A stretch of 64,000 nt of DNA from Candidatus Hodarchaeota archaeon (GCA_029856365.1 JAHQWW010000004.1:1-64000); one strand, 5' to 3'. Positions 46,801 to 56,185 are shown, counted from the first letter of the stretch. Translations and numbers: made by a program. The notes: generated by a model not told the origin, from the letters alone.

Positions 46801-49566
46801 TTTCATACCAATCTGGGTACTTTCGTGAAATTTTTGCTGGCGTAGTAATTTAGGAGGAACGGGTCCGTTTTGGTATTTCTGGGAAATAATTTGCGAAAGC
46901 CGTTTGGCTTCGATTTTATGGCGAACTCGGGTGTTAAAGAAGTCATCCATAATTCTAGCAACGAAGTTATAGGCTTTTTGGCAGACACGTGAGTAAACCG
47001 ACAATAATATTGTTATTTTCTTAGTTTTAACATCTAGACTCAAAAATGAATTTGTTGGGAGTTGAATATTCTCTGGTACATCCTCAAAAATATCAAAATG
47101 ATTCTGGTCTAGCTTAGTTGTGAGCTGTGTTGCTTCAATTGAGTTACGAAGCCATTGCTGAAGGGCAACATATGGATCTTTTGAGATATCAGATCCTAGA
47201 TATGTACGACTAACTGGTACTTTTTCTAATTCTGATCCGTTTTTAAGAATATAAGCTTCCGTCTCCTTTCCATCAAATGTGAATATTTCACGAGAGCGAA
47301 TGATACCGTTTTGAGTAGGTTCGTACCTCTTACATTTCGCTTCATTTTCTGCTTTACAAACCGAAGATGCACATTTATCAGGCCCCGTATCTTTGAAACG
47401 ACATGGCCGATTTGCTGAAAGTTTGATTACCCAATCACCCTCATAGAAACAACTATCATCAGGTTCATACAATTCGCACATTCTACACTTAGTTGGAGAG
47501 ATTATTCCCGATGGTTGGAGCTTATATTGACGAATTTGGGAAGGATACATAGAAGTAACGTCAACGTGGACACCCCTGAGTTGAGTTGTTCCATCCAAAG
47601 AAGATAATTTATCTATCTGCGTTAAAACATCTGTAGTAACTCTTTTAACATTAACAGGTTTATATGCAGATATTTTCTCCAAGATAATCCGGATAGAATC
47701 TAGTTGTCGTTTAAGTTCGTGACGTGGAATTCCATTTTTTAAGAGTTCTACCTCTACCTGTTTCAAGAACTGTACTGGATCTTCAGAGAATTCCACTTTC
47801 ACTTCCCCCAATTCAACTAAAAGATGTTTTTCAAATTCTTCTTTAATTACTTTCTTCGCAATTATATTACTTTCTTTTGCAATTACTTGTCTAATAATTT
47901 TTTTGAGGTTTTTTAACGCGTTCTTATTAACTTGATAATCGTAATAGAGATCACTTCGCCATATACCTGGCCTTTTAGCCTCAACCAATCCCCCTGTGTA
48001 AGCTAACGATTCGATGACAATACTAGGTGAAAAAGAAGTAATTCCATTCTTTCCAATCCTCTTTCTCCCTATTATCTGATGTTTATGATCTTCTGCATCG
48101 ATTAAAAGGTCATCTAACGATCCTGCTCGTCGTGTTAAAAGCTCTGACGCTGGAACTGGAAATATTTGACCCATAGAAATGAAAAAGTCAAGGACTATTT
48201 CCCGAACATACTTCCATGTGATGTAACCATCACAACCAGCATAAGCAACAGCTGAAACTGGATCTTTTTTAATGTTAAACAGAGCTTCTCTTCCAATAGG
48301 TATTATTTTCAGCTTTTTCTCCACACTCGGTTTCAAGCCAAGATCTTTTTTAGGAAGATAGCTATATTTCTCATTAAATAGATAAGCATCTAAATGAATA
48401 ACCCCGGCCCCTGACACATGATCAATGTTTGCTGAAGAATAATACCTGTGTAAATCTTTTCGACTCAGGTTCCTTGTCAGACGAAAGTTAATTTCAAAGC
48501 CAGTTTCTTTTTCAAAAGAGATTTTGTACTTTTCCGAACGAATGGCAAGAAAAGGAATATCAAAACGGCCCCCAAAGAAATCTGTAATGACATCTGGGTT
48601 ATAATCATTAATATACTTATAGAATAATTGTATTAGTTCCTTCTCAGTCTTTACAATGATAACTTCTATCGAGAACTTCTCGATTACATCTGGGAATTCC
48701 TGTGGTGCATCTGAATATTTCCAATCGACCCACGGTTTAGGATGGGTATCATCATCCTTTTGACGAAGGAGCATATCAAAATTTTTGACATTTTTTGTCT
48801 CGATAACTCTTGAATTAATAATTAATTTGTTTTCACTGCCAGTAAACAGTGAAATCATTGAAATCTCGTCTTTATTAGGATTAGGATCACGTGTTTGTTC
48901 AAAATCTGTTTCAATATCAAATGCTAGAATTTTTAATTGAGGAGGTGTTTTATCAGGTAATGGAGACAGATTAAGAATTTCTCCTCGGCTTATTTCAGCC
49001 AGGTACCAAGCTCCAACTCGAACATCATGATCTATTGCGCAACGATGATGAAACAGTACATCTGCTTCCCTCCATTCCTGTACTCCACTTATTTCTTCAC
49101 TTTTTGCCCGTAGATTTGGTACAGATCCTGGACGATCTGCAGTTACTTTAATAAATGGTTTTCTAAATAAAAATGTAAGATCGGCTGCGTCATAATAATC
49201 ACCCTTCTCTACTTTAATTACCTGTTTGTCTCCAATTTCTTTAATCTGCCCCATTATTCTATTGATTTCATTCTGTGATAAACTATCCTCAAGTAATAGG
49301 AAATAATATGGTTCATGTCTTAAAAATGCTTTACGCTTCTTATGGTCTTCATCTAAGAAATAGATTTGGATTCCATTTATTAATTTCGCTTTGCTATACT
49401 CTGTATCTTCGTATTGAGATACAGAATCATATGTATCCTCCCATTGACTATGAGTTTCATAATCTAATATGAAAATAGGTATCTTTTCTCGCTCATTATA
49501 ACGAAATGGTTGAAACCAAGATCGGTAACCTGGATGAAAAGTCTTTGTCCGTCTTGGTTTTGACAT
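43879..49566 (-). CDS. Family-B DNA polymerase, Pol epsilon-type, intein-containing
   Basis: An 1895-residue precursor, 1451 residues after splicing. Exonuclease motifs: AFDIETDFEQ (Asp217, Glu219), GGRFDIPFL (Asp336), YAGCDGYITW (Asp446). Polymerase motifs: A, DVTSMYPS (Asp669); B, MKVPLNSIYG (Lys922); C, ELD|TDGIW, split by an intein between Asp974 and Thr1419; then KKKYIVY. Several segments match eukaryotic Pol epsilon rather than PolB1 or Pol delta: ELDTDGIW itself, YKLQPSGI followed by C-x2-C-x8-C, TGGLVEAKRPGIWRSD, and FEQDGPYDF. A basic tail contains QGLVSLFQ, a possible PCNA-binding box, and the protein ends in a CSECG...CTFCG zinc ribbon. It is a replicative polymerase with proofreading by motif. 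It lacks the inactive second half of eukaryotic Pol epsilon. Monocistronic. Confidence 0.93.
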   Translation of the reverse strand: MSKPRRTKTFHPGYRSWFQPFRYNEREKIPIFILDYETHSQWEDTYDSVSQYEDTEYSKAKLINGIQIYFLDEDHKKRKAFLRHEPYYFLLLEDSLSQNEINRIMGQIKEIGDKQVIKVEKGDYYDAADLTFLFRKPFIKVTADRPGSVPNLRAKSEEISGVQEWREADVLFHHRCAIDHDVRVGAWYLAEISRGEILNLSPLPDKTPPQLKILAFDIETDFEQTRDPNPNKDEISMISLFTGSENKLIINSRVIETKNVKNFDMLLRQKDDDTHPKPWVDWKYSDAPQEFPDVIEKFSIEVIIVKTEKELIQLFYKYINDYNPDVITDFFGGRFDIPFLAIRSEKYKISFEKETGFEINFRLTRNLSRKDLHRYYSSANIDHVSGAGVIHLDAYLFNEKYSYLPKKDLGLKPSVEKKLKIIPIGREALFNIKKDPVSAVAYAGCDGYITWKYVREIVLDFFISMGQIFPVPASELLTRRAGSLDDLLIDAEDHKHQIIGRKRIGKNGITSFSPSIVIESLAYTGGLVEAKRPGIWRSDLYYDYQVNKNALKNLKKIIRQVIAKESNIIAKKVIKEEFEKHLLVELGEVKVEFSEDPVQFLKQVEVELLKNGIPRHELKRQLDSIRIILEKISAYKPVNVKRVTTDVLTQIDKLSSLDGTTQLRGVHVDVTSMYPSQIRQYKLQPSGIISPTKCRMCELYEPDDSCFYEGDWVIKLSANRPCRFKDTGPDKCASSVCKAENEAKCKRYEPTQNGIIRSREIFTFDGKETEAYILKNGSELEKVPVSRTYLGSDISKDPYVALQQWLRNSIEATQLTTKLDQNHFDIFEDVPENIQLPTNSFLSLDVKTKKITILLSVYSRVCQKAYNFVARIMDDFFNTRVRHKIEAKRLSQIISQKYQNGPVPPKLLRQQKFHESTQIGMKVPLNSIYGLLGMKGGVRNASMPCAGITTKLSANLIFWAANQLEQIGLVTELDSLDYNERLIFQDPDGLIQVLSIGEFYDYCLSIKGVETTDNSRLVDYIIVPEDWAVLSVSKIGKVEWKPIIKCIRQISSKDVYKIKTPFGSIVTTDSHSIFHINKNLFEPMEVKKLEEEFIAHIARFPAVKKNKLMINFNQHKITEIDLYVFIPEDTNEKWNKYPISSLRYDKNDKTRRKNYYRIPLNEFKDEYAEEALIGTLRSYKYPIQIHLDENIAELCGWYVAEGTSGIYNDKISVGISQQNMDNLNRIKKLIEMVADNLSSYFKISPALSDSKTETYRLAMDNLFFYHLFEALGCGKDAFEKRIPKLILNSSSNVKKAFLTGYFKGDGSKQGKRMVFWTSSDGLRDDLYVLGKELGYIVSIQETTSSSSGNIVYMVNFMDIENWKQGSKLHYENVKLNEIIGLKKKGITKIKKTTDYVYDLSVEDNNNFVSANGGIVCHNTDGIWLWVPKLFPLDFSVTIENPHEENGSKVFNVSLIDKILNEKVATVSKNDNYWINNGETITRSSKSLIQFEQDGPYDFQFVMGKKKYIVYSFNQKNRVWIEEELTGLESKRADFSQLQKYFQERIINTYLDQYNPDNPITLDQLYENADREGNLIRTEMTEGQMDPSYFVKPKAINKPLRAYKSKLPQVSAAYILKDLGFSVDPGTRIQMLNIKGNHVIPRQLFDFDFKTIKRVLVKHAIATLSFMLGELSTKDDLQKLIDVNQYIEDVFGPGRIYDRMIRYPREAQQLTPLQQRILDLNEIETAQPQEVQYHFLEEQKKSVKKKRRTKRLKTKTKKHTISIKSSKQKKLRSQGLVSLFQNEKQTDEPKPVILVNKTSDKKKASFKNDAKTKVSHTPSKSVSKSTTQGVLEKVPLISSEEIHELETNEIFANGNDELELDTPREELMVCSECGALVNPLEITNEGCTFCGGRLIK
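45313..46644 (-). mobile_element. Intein with LAGLIDADG endonuclease in polymerase motif C
   Basis: A 444-residue protein intron, precursor residues 975-1418. It starts with Ser (SLDYNERLIFQDPDG) and ends VSANGGIVCHN before the +1 Thr. Block B is SIVTTDSHSIFHIN with the Thr and His. Block F is YVYDLSVEDNNNFVSANGG. The two dodecapeptides LCGWYVAEG and TGYFKGDGS mark a homing endonuclease. All splicing residues (Ser1, block B His, penultimate His, terminal Asn, Thr+1) are present, so it should splice. The insertion point lies between the two catalytic-site residues of Asp-Thr-Asp, the site called pol-c in Thermococcus-type polymerases; the polymerase is inactive until splicing occurs. Confidence 0.95.
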
Positions 49567-50307
49567 AGGATTTACCCTAACTGTTTATTAATTAGAGTGG
49601 AACATTAAATAACAACGCATTTGGATTTTTTAGAGGTGAATTATTGGAGTACATCATGTCCATTTATTCTATTCATGTTTTCTTGGCGATATTGTCCTCT
49701 TGATGTCAAGGAAATACGAGATTAATCTATTCGGAAAAAGCCCCTCTACTGAATTAGGTATTATAAAGTGACAAATCTTGATTTAAAAATATACATGATA
49801 CCTTTTGCCTTTTATAAGGAAGACATATCTTTATAAAGTGCCTATATAAACTTCGATTTTACTTTCTTTTTCATTTCCTTCAAAGGTTTGAAGAAACTAC
49901 AAAAAACAAAGATAAATGATTATTGTCGGAATTCTTATATTAATCTTAAAAAAGAATAAAGATAAAGGATTTGACATTGTGGTTCTACCTAAGGATACCA
50001 TCGAGAATGATTCATATGAATTGATTCAAATTTTTCGAAGTATTATGGATAGATTATCCTTAAAACTCCCCTCACAATTTATTAGTTATAGTTTATTTTG
50101 CAGTGAACTTGGAATCCTATATTAAATGAGAAAGAAAGAAAAAAAGAAAAAAATGAATAGATCTCCCTAAATGAATGTGAAATGTTCTTGCAAGAGATTT
50201 ATCTGATCCTTTTACTTGAAAAAAATACCTAAAAAAATGATGAATATTAAAGCTTTATTTATTACCGAAGACGAAGAAAACGCTAAAAAATAGGAGTATT
50301 TTAAGAA
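49567..50307. other. Intergenic region upstream of the polymerase gene
   Basis: About 740 AT-rich bases between the polymerase gene (leftward) and a small membrane-protein gene (rightward). A 69-codon plus-strand frame at 49916-50125 begins MIIVGILILILKKNKDKG; it is preceded by TATATAAAC near 49845 but has no other support, so it is left uncalled. TATAAAGTG occurs twice, near 49764 and 49832. Nothing else was recognised. Confidence 0.45.
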
Positions 50308-50574
50308 ATGTCCTTCTTTACTCGACAATTAGTAAAATTTAGGACAGAGATTATTGGAGGGGTAATTGCTCTTGTTATGATAGTTACAGGTCTCATTATC
50401 CCTTTCTTCATCCCCGATCAACTACCTTCAGCTCCGCAAGGTTTTGAAGATGCAACTTGGATTAAAACTCTTATCTCTCTCCTTTTCATTGGAATGGGTA
50501 TTTTATGCTTTGTTTGGCTTGTAATAATTCATAGATTCATTTTACGTAGGAGTAAGAAGGATTACATGTACTGA
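50308..50574 (+). CDS. Hypothetical two-TM membrane protein, 88 aa
   Basis: A small membrane protein with helices at residues about 14-34 (IIGGVIALVMIVTGLIIPFF) and 50-74 (IKTLISLLFIGMGILCFVWL), a basic N-terminus and a basic C-terminal tail (HRFILRRSKKDYMY). TAGGAG lies about 12 bases upstream of the ATG. No family is recognised. It is the first of three rightward genes ending with the methyltransferase at 51149, but the gaps (about 120 and 57 bases) make an operon uncertain. Confidence 0.6.
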   Translation: MSFFTRQLVKFRTEIIGGVIALVMIVTGLIIPFFIPDQLPSAPQGFEDATWIKTLISLLFIGMGILCFVWLVIIHRFILRRSKKDYMY

Positions 50575-50693
50575 AACTCTGCTGCTGTTCTTTTCAGAAT
50601 TTAATATTATAATCTAGATTGAAAAACTTATAGAAATGCAATAAGATGAGAAGATTTTTTGATTCTCTTTTAATAAAATTTAGAGGTAAAACT

Positions 50694-51092
50694 ATGGCTA
50701 AAACGAATGAACCTGTTGTTGTTTCTTCTAAAGTCTGGGCAATTCTTCTTGAAATTGAAGCATTAAGAATAAAAGAACATAAGTTAATTCGTAACCTTTG
50801 GTTCGATTTGAAGGAACACCATCATCGTAAAATCCATCAGATGGTGTTTGAGCAAGCTTTGCAGTCAAATTCTGCGTTTCCTTCTGTCTCACGAAAAGAA
50901 CTCGATGATTGGGTTTCGAAAAACATTACCACAGTATTTATAACATTAATTGAGCAAGGGGACATTATTGTTCAAGAGGAAGAGCCAAGTAAACCTCGAA
51001 AGTGGTTGTTTCAGGGAGTGGAGAAAATTAAAAAGAAAATTGATGAGACTCGAGAAAAAAATGCTGCTGATCAGAAGAAGACCTCAAAATGA
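50694..51092 (+). CDS. Hypothetical protein upstream of methyltransferase gene
   Basis: A 132-residue soluble protein, mostly helical, starting MAKTNEPVVVSSKVWAILLE and ending in a Lys/Glu-rich tail. The middle part (HHHRKIHQMVFEQALQ, SRKELDDWVSKNITTVFITL) could be a winged-helix-like fold, but no family is recognised. The ATG at 50694 has AGAGGT upstream; an upstream ATG at 50646 would add 16 residues. It ends 56 bases before the methyltransferase gene on the same strand and may belong to that system. Confidence 0.6.
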   Translation: MAKTNEPVVVSSKVWAILLEIEALRIKEHKLIRNLWFDLKEHHHRKIHQMVFEQALQSNSAFPSVSRKELDDWVSKNITTVFITLIEQGDIIVQEEEPSKPRKWLFQGVEKIKKKIDETREKNAADQKKTSK

Positions 51093-51148
51093 ATACAAAT
51101 TTTAGATAGGCTAGACATCAAGCATTTTTCTCTTATTAACTACCGAAG

Positions 51149-53857
51149 ATGGAGGAAAATAAATTTCAATATTCATTTACTCAATTATTGAAAAATCCTC
51201 CTCCCCCAAAAAAACCAACAAAAATCCTCTTAGAAATCTTCTTCCAACTAAATTCATTGAAACTCAAACACTTGACATGCAGCAATATTTTGCTTCAATT
51301 CATTAGCCTCCTTTTTTTCAGTCCAAAAAGTATTCCTTTTTCTAATGACGAACGATTCACTAATTGGAAAGAAGTATACGACTATTATGGTAACCCTGAA
51401 CGTATTTTTCTTTCAATAGAAGATAAATTAATTCCTACTTCCATAAAAAGCTTATTTCTTAACAAAAATCATAATCAAGACGATAAATTGGTGGCAGATT
51501 GGTTAAATACAATTGATTGGGGTACTACTGCGGATTATCTTAGCAAGAATTATCGTTGGTTAAATGACTATTATGATTTAGAAACTAATGAAACAGATTT
51601 AATCACCTTAGAAATCTTTGATACTATTGCAGCTAGCTTGAAGAGAGACGAGTCCTCTTCGAAAAATTTGTGGGGGGAAGTTTATACTCCTTATCGATTT
51701 GCAGCCTATATAGCAAAAGAAAGCTTGATTCATTGGCTTAATAGCTGTTTCCAAGGAAACAAACATATCAATTTATTAAATCAAAATGTGTCCGAACTAG
51801 ATGAAGAGTCCAAATCTCTTCTTCTAAATAAGCTCGAGTCTATTAAAATATTAGATCCAGCAGCAGGTACAGGTGTTTTTCTACTTGCTGCTGCAAAATT
51901 GTTATTAAAAAAATTGAAGGAATTACAACCTAATGGATCCACCCAAAACTTGAAAACTCAGATATTGGAGAGAAATCTTTTTGGTGTAGATATAGATATC
52001 TTTGCTGTAACTATTTCTTTAATGAAATTCTGGTTGTGGGCTTGGGATCATAAGGATTTACATTCTTTTGTCCAAATTTCATTTAAATATAATTTTTATG
52101 AGGGTAATGCCCTTTTGGGGTTCCAAAACATGCCCACAGACTATAGAAAAAACAATCTGGCAAAGCAGCAGTTAGAAAAGCAAAAAAGCTTGCTTGACTA
52201 CCAATATGATCAGAAAAATCTCAATCAATTTGCCATTTATAAAGTATCAAATCACCAAAGCTCTATTCAAGGACTAAATCAGCTTTTTAAGTTCGCTCAA
52301 AGTCTTATTAAACATCATTCATTTAAATATTTCATTTTAGAGGGTGATCGTGTTCTCTGGAATAGTGAAAAAGATAGCTTAAACAAGAATGTATTGAAGA
52401 AAACTCGATTTTCCGCTTCAAATTCATGTTCTTCAAATTACAATCTCTATGCTGTTTTTTCACCTTCATTAAATGCGAAAGAAGAAGAAACAATAACATC
52501 TACACTTTTAGAATGTAAAAAATATTCCATCCCCAAAAAGTTTCATTGGATTTATTTTGGACCATATACTCCTAAGTTCGATTTGATTATCGGCAATCCT
52601 CCATTTGTAGCATTAACTGATATGACGATGATTTCACGAAAAATGCTACGAAGAGAATATCCAAATATTTATACAGGTAATAATGATCTTTCTTACTTCT
52701 TTATTACTCGTGCTCTATCGGCCTTAAGAACTGATAATGGAATTTTATCATTTATTCTCCCAAAATATCTATTACACAGTGTATATGCTAGAAAAATCAG
52801 GAATTTGATAGTCCGATCAGCAAAAATTCTTGAAATTCATGATTTAGCAGAATTTGCCCTGTTTAAAAATACGAGTATAAAAAATATTATTTTACATTTA
52901 AAGAGAGGCAGAATCCGCTCTAATGATATATTTATCTATTATAAATATCGAAAAAAGAAATCTCAAGCCTATAGGGAAGTCTGTAACATTCAGCAGTCCA
53001 ATCTTAAATCAGAAAAGTGGATACTACTTGATCCTCCTAAGTTAAATCTTCTCAATCGCATTAGAAAGAATTCTAATATGAGACTGAAGGACGTAGCTTA
53101 TATTAGTAAAGGAATCGAAACTGGTTGCGATCGTATTTTTGCACCTAAAGAGCCATTCTATTTTTCTAGGATATTAAAGGTCAATCAAATCCATATTAAA
53201 CCTTGGATCAAAGGAAAAGACATTAAACGATTTTCAATATCTAGCACAGGAAGAGAGGTTCTTTTTGCTCCCTGTTATCGTAAACATGAAATTATAGCAA
53301 ATAAGAAAATCTTAAACTATCTTAAACAAAACAAAAAATTATTATTAAATAGAAGCCGCGTTTTTAAATTTTACCTTTGGCGATCTGGGGATGAAAGAAA
53401 GACAATGAAGTGGGATACCCGTAAAATTGTTTCTCCCTATAAGGCCACTCAAAATACCTTTGCAATCGATTTAAAAGGCAGTCTTTCCTCAAAAGATGTT
53501 GTTTGGATAATTCCTAATGAAAAATTCTCTAAAAAAGATTTTATTCTGTTTTTAGTTGCTATTTTGAATTCTGAAGTGTTAACCTTCTTTGCCCTGAATT
53601 CTATCAAAGATCTTGGAGGTCTCTATGAATATTATCCAAAACAAATCCAGGATTTTCCCTTGGTTATTCCAAAATTCAATACACCAGAGTATAAATCCAT
53701 TTGTGATCTTACTTCCAAGATATTGAAGAGTCAAAATGACATAAAAAAAATGAAATCAGAACGGAGATTAAATGAAATTATCTTTAAATTATATTGTCTT
53801 TCTCAAGAAGAAATAGATCTTTTAGAGGAGTGCAATCATCAGTGTTTCCAGAAATAA
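51149..53857 (+). CDS. N6-adenine DNA methyltransferase, Eco57I/TaqI type (902 aa)
   Basis: Motif I is LDPAAGTGVFLLAAAK (about residue 235), binding S-adenosylmethionine; an upstream GEVYTPYRFAAYIAKE is motif X; motif IV is LIIGNPPFVALTDM (about residue 480). The order is gamma-class, as in Eco57I and TaqI methylases. A C-terminal recognition domain follows (YISKGIETGCDRIFA, HIKPWIKGKDIKRF), with the TaqI-C pattern. It would methylate adenine N6 at a specific site. The N-terminal 190 residues show no PD-(D/E)xK nuclease motif that I can recognise. It is convergent with the second methyltransferase gene, 21 bases away. Confidence 0.88.
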   Translation: MEENKFQYSFTQLLKNPPPPKKPTKILLEIFFQLNSLKLKHLTCSNILLQFISLLFFSPKSIPFSNDERFTNWKEVYDYYGNPERIFLSIEDKLIPTSIKSLFLNKNHNQDDKLVADWLNTIDWGTTADYLSKNYRWLNDYYDLETNETDLITLEIFDTIAASLKRDESSSKNLWGEVYTPYRFAAYIAKESLIHWLNSCFQGNKHINLLNQNVSELDEESKSLLLNKLESIKILDPAAGTGVFLLAAAKLLLKKLKELQPNGSTQNLKTQILERNLFGVDIDIFAVTISLMKFWLWAWDHKDLHSFVQISFKYNFYEGNALLGFQNMPTDYRKNNLAKQQLEKQKSLLDYQYDQKNLNQFAIYKVSNHQSSIQGLNQLFKFAQSLIKHHSFKYFILEGDRVLWNSEKDSLNKNVLKKTRFSASNSCSSNYNLYAVFSPSLNAKEEETITSTLLECKKYSIPKKFHWIYFGPYTPKFDLIIGNPPFVALTDMTMISRKMLRREYPNIYTGNNDLSYFFITRALSALRTDNGILSFILPKYLLHSVYARKIRNLIVRSAKILEIHDLAEFALFKNTSIKNIILHLKRGRIRSNDIFIYYKYRKKKSQAYREVCNIQQSNLKSEKWILLDPPKLNLLNRIRKNSNMRLKDVAYISKGIETGCDRIFAPKEPFYFSRILKVNQIHIKPWIKGKDIKRFSISSTGREVLFAPCYRKHEIIANKKILNYLKQNKKLLLNRSRVFKFYLWRSGDERKTMKWDTRKIVSPYKATQNTFAIDLKGSLSSKDVVWIIPNEKFSKKDFILFLVAILNSEVLTFFALNSIKDLGGLYEYYPKQIQDFPLVIPKFNTPEYKSICDLTSKILKSQNDIKKMKSERRLNEIIFKLYCLSQEEIDLLEECNHQCFQK

Positions 53858-53878
53858 ATTTACATTAAATATGTTAAA

Positions 53879-56155
53879 TCATGATTTCTTATCATTTCTA
53901 ACCGATAAGAAATCAAAATACTCCAGAGCCTTATTGAAGTAGCTTTGTTCCAACAGAGGATGAGCTTTCAAAGTTATGATGAACTCTTCTCTGGTCAATT
54001 TATAGACTAAGGCAGCAACAGCATCGATAGCAGTAATAGAATCTTGGTAATCCGCTTCTAATCGAGCTTTTGCAAGGGAGGAAGAGGCCTCCATTTTTCG
54101 TCTTGCCCATTCCCTTCCTAGGGGAATAAAACTTTTAACAATAGAAACCATTTTTTGGTGAAATTCTTTATTAGGATCGAACAAAGGAACAGGCATACTA
54201 TCCATAATATACTGATTGATGTTTATCCCATAGCAAAGCTGGCGTATTCTAAACTCGAAAGGGATAGAACACATAATCCCAGCTAAATAGAATTCCACGT
54301 TAGTAATGCTTGGAAGATTATAGAGACAAATCACACTATTCGAAATAACGGATTTTGGTGGAAGAATGGCAATTCGCATTCGCCTGCGTCTGTGATTTCC
54401 TGAAAAATTTTTCCATACGATGATTGTTTGATCCCAAAATGAAATTTTCCTCTGATATTCCTTAAATGATCGAATCCAATACCGAGGATATGTATCATCA
54501 AATCCTAACCGCACTAAATGACGTCCTTCTATAAGGGGATGTGGAGTGATATTTTTGATTAATAGATTCCTATCATTAGTCATATCAACTCCTCGTGACG
54601 TTTTGCAGCCCCATTTATTAGAGGAAAGGGGAGAAAATTTAGTCATCTTTCGATTTATTTTTAATTCAAGTTGATTTCGCACTGCTGGAACGATACATTC
54701 AGGGGAAGCAATAAGAATATCCTCCCGTGAAAAATAAATGAGATTTTCAGATGTTTTAGACAGATTCTTTACACTAATTTTGGATAAAGCGTCAGTAGAG
54801 GAAATTCCTTTAATAAATGGGAAAACCTCATCTGCAGTGCTTTTTTGAGCTAAAACAATAAGAATACTCAGGCCTGGTTCAGCATCAGGAAACATTTCCT
54901 TATTAGAGACGATTTCAATTATTAAATCAAGACGCATTTTCGTTATTAGCATTCGTCGTAAAGGTTGACTATAATACTCTCCCAAAAGTCCACCAGGAAG
55001 AATGATACCCAAAAAGCCATCAGAACTACAGAGATTATAAAATCGTTCAAGAAAGAGTTTAAATAAGTTTTTCTCGCCTGGTTGCCACTGAAAATACTTG
55101 TTAAAATATTCAGTAGTGTTTTTGTAAAATTCTTTCATTTTTAAATACTTGGAATGTGATTCAGTGTCTTTATCTCGAATTGTCTTGATTTGATGTGAAT
55201 AATTTGCTCCCTCAATAGCTGTAGATCCTAACCATTCTCGATCATAAAGCTTCCATTTGTCCCACGGAGGATTACCGATAACTGCATTGAATCCATAGTC
55301 TTCAGAAAAAAAGACTTCGGGAAATTCTAATTCCCAGAGAAATGTGACCAATTCTTTATTCTTAGCTTTAAAAATAAACGAAAAAAAAGGTATTATTGTC
55401 ATCTGATCAAATAACTTGTTTGCCAGTTCAGCTTTATATTTCTCATTTTCTTTTAATATTATATCTACACTCCCATCAAAAGTTTTGTTCCAGTACATCT
55501 TTGACATTCGATCTCTTTGTAAAAGAAGAGTGCTAATTTCTGTAGAATACAGAGAAAATAACTTATTTCTCGCTTCACTGTTCATATGAATAGGAGAAAT
55601 TAGTGAGTTTCCTGTTTTTAAATTAAATTTGACCGCAATCCGTGCTAATCTCGTTATTTCAGGTGTAGAAAATTCTTCTATGATCTTATCACGAGCCTGA
55701 TATACAATTTCTGGGTCAAGATCTACCCCATAAATCATCGATCTAATAATATGAAGTCTCCAAACATCTAATGTAAATTTATCTTTCTTCCCCACCATTA
55801 AAAAATCCATTGCTAATTTTTTTTGAAAATAAGTGCAAAAAAGATCTAAATAAGATGATGTTCGGGTTTTTTCCCATAATTCGCTCAAAAATTCCTCAAA
55901 GAAATGAATCACTTCAACCAAAAATACTCCGTCACCCATGGCTGGATCTACAAAGCGTAAGGTTAGAACTTTATTAAGTAGGTTTGCGATAGTTGAATAT
56001 TTAGTAGGATCTTCAAGAGAACGCCATGGTTTCCAAAAACACTCTGAAATAATCGACCCGCATACTTCATGGACTATTTGGCGTGCGATCATAGGATGGG
56101 TAAAAAACTGTCCGTGTTGTTTTTTTTTGACAAGAGTAGAGTGTTTATAAAACAT
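53879..56155 (-). CDS. N6-adenine DNA methyltransferase, Eco57I/TaqI type (758 aa)
   Basis: A second gamma-class adenine methylase. Motif X is KQHGQFFTHPMIARQIV at the extreme N-terminus, motif I is FVDPAMGDGVFLVEVI (about residue 70), where the usual AxGTG is changed to AMGDG, and motif IV is AVIGNPPWDKWKLYD (about residue 294). A TaqI-C-type recognition region is at WGCKTSRGVDMTNDRNLL and PLIEGRHLVRL. There is no N-terminal extension and no nuclease domain. It is the downstream gene of a leftward operon with the 860-residue methylase (30-base gap). It is clearly distinct from the other two methylases, so each probably recognises a different site. Confidence 0.86.
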   Translation of the reverse strand: MFYKHSTLVKKKQHGQFFTHPMIARQIVHEVCGSIISECFWKPWRSLEDPTKYSTIANLLNKVLTLRFVDPAMGDGVFLVEVIHFFEEFLSELWEKTRTSSYLDLFCTYFQKKLAMDFLMVGKKDKFTLDVWRLHIIRSMIYGVDLDPEIVYQARDKIIEEFSTPEITRLARIAVKFNLKTGNSLISPIHMNSEARNKLFSLYSTEISTLLLQRDRMSKMYWNKTFDGSVDIILKENEKYKAELANKLFDQMTIIPFFSFIFKAKNKELVTFLWELEFPEVFFSEDYGFNAVIGNPPWDKWKLYDREWLGSTAIEGANYSHQIKTIRDKDTESHSKYLKMKEFYKNTTEYFNKYFQWQPGEKNLFKLFLERFYNLCSSDGFLGIILPGGLLGEYYSQPLRRMLITKMRLDLIIEIVSNKEMFPDAEPGLSILIVLAQKSTADEVFPFIKGISSTDALSKISVKNLSKTSENLIYFSREDILIASPECIVPAVRNQLELKINRKMTKFSPLSSNKWGCKTSRGVDMTNDRNLLIKNITPHPLIEGRHLVRLGFDDTYPRYWIRSFKEYQRKISFWDQTIIVWKNFSGNHRRRRMRIAILPPKSVISNSVICLYNLPSITNVEFYLAGIMCSIPFEFRIRQLCYGININQYIMDSMPVPLFDPNKEFHQKMVSIVKSFIPLGREWARRKMEASSSLAKARLEADYQDSITAIDAVAALVYKLTREEFIITLKAHPLLEQSYFNKALEYFDFLSVRNDKKS

Positions 56156-56185
56156 TTGAGATTCCTATAATTCATTATGAGAGTA

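Noticed and set aside
49916..50125. 69-codon frame with hydrophobic N-terminus
   Set aside because: A TATA-like element lies upstream, but composition is weak and no family is recognised; left uncalled.
51149..53857. Type IIG restriction-methylation fusion
   Set aside because: I could not find a PD-(D/E)xK motif in the N-terminal region; left as methyltransferase only.
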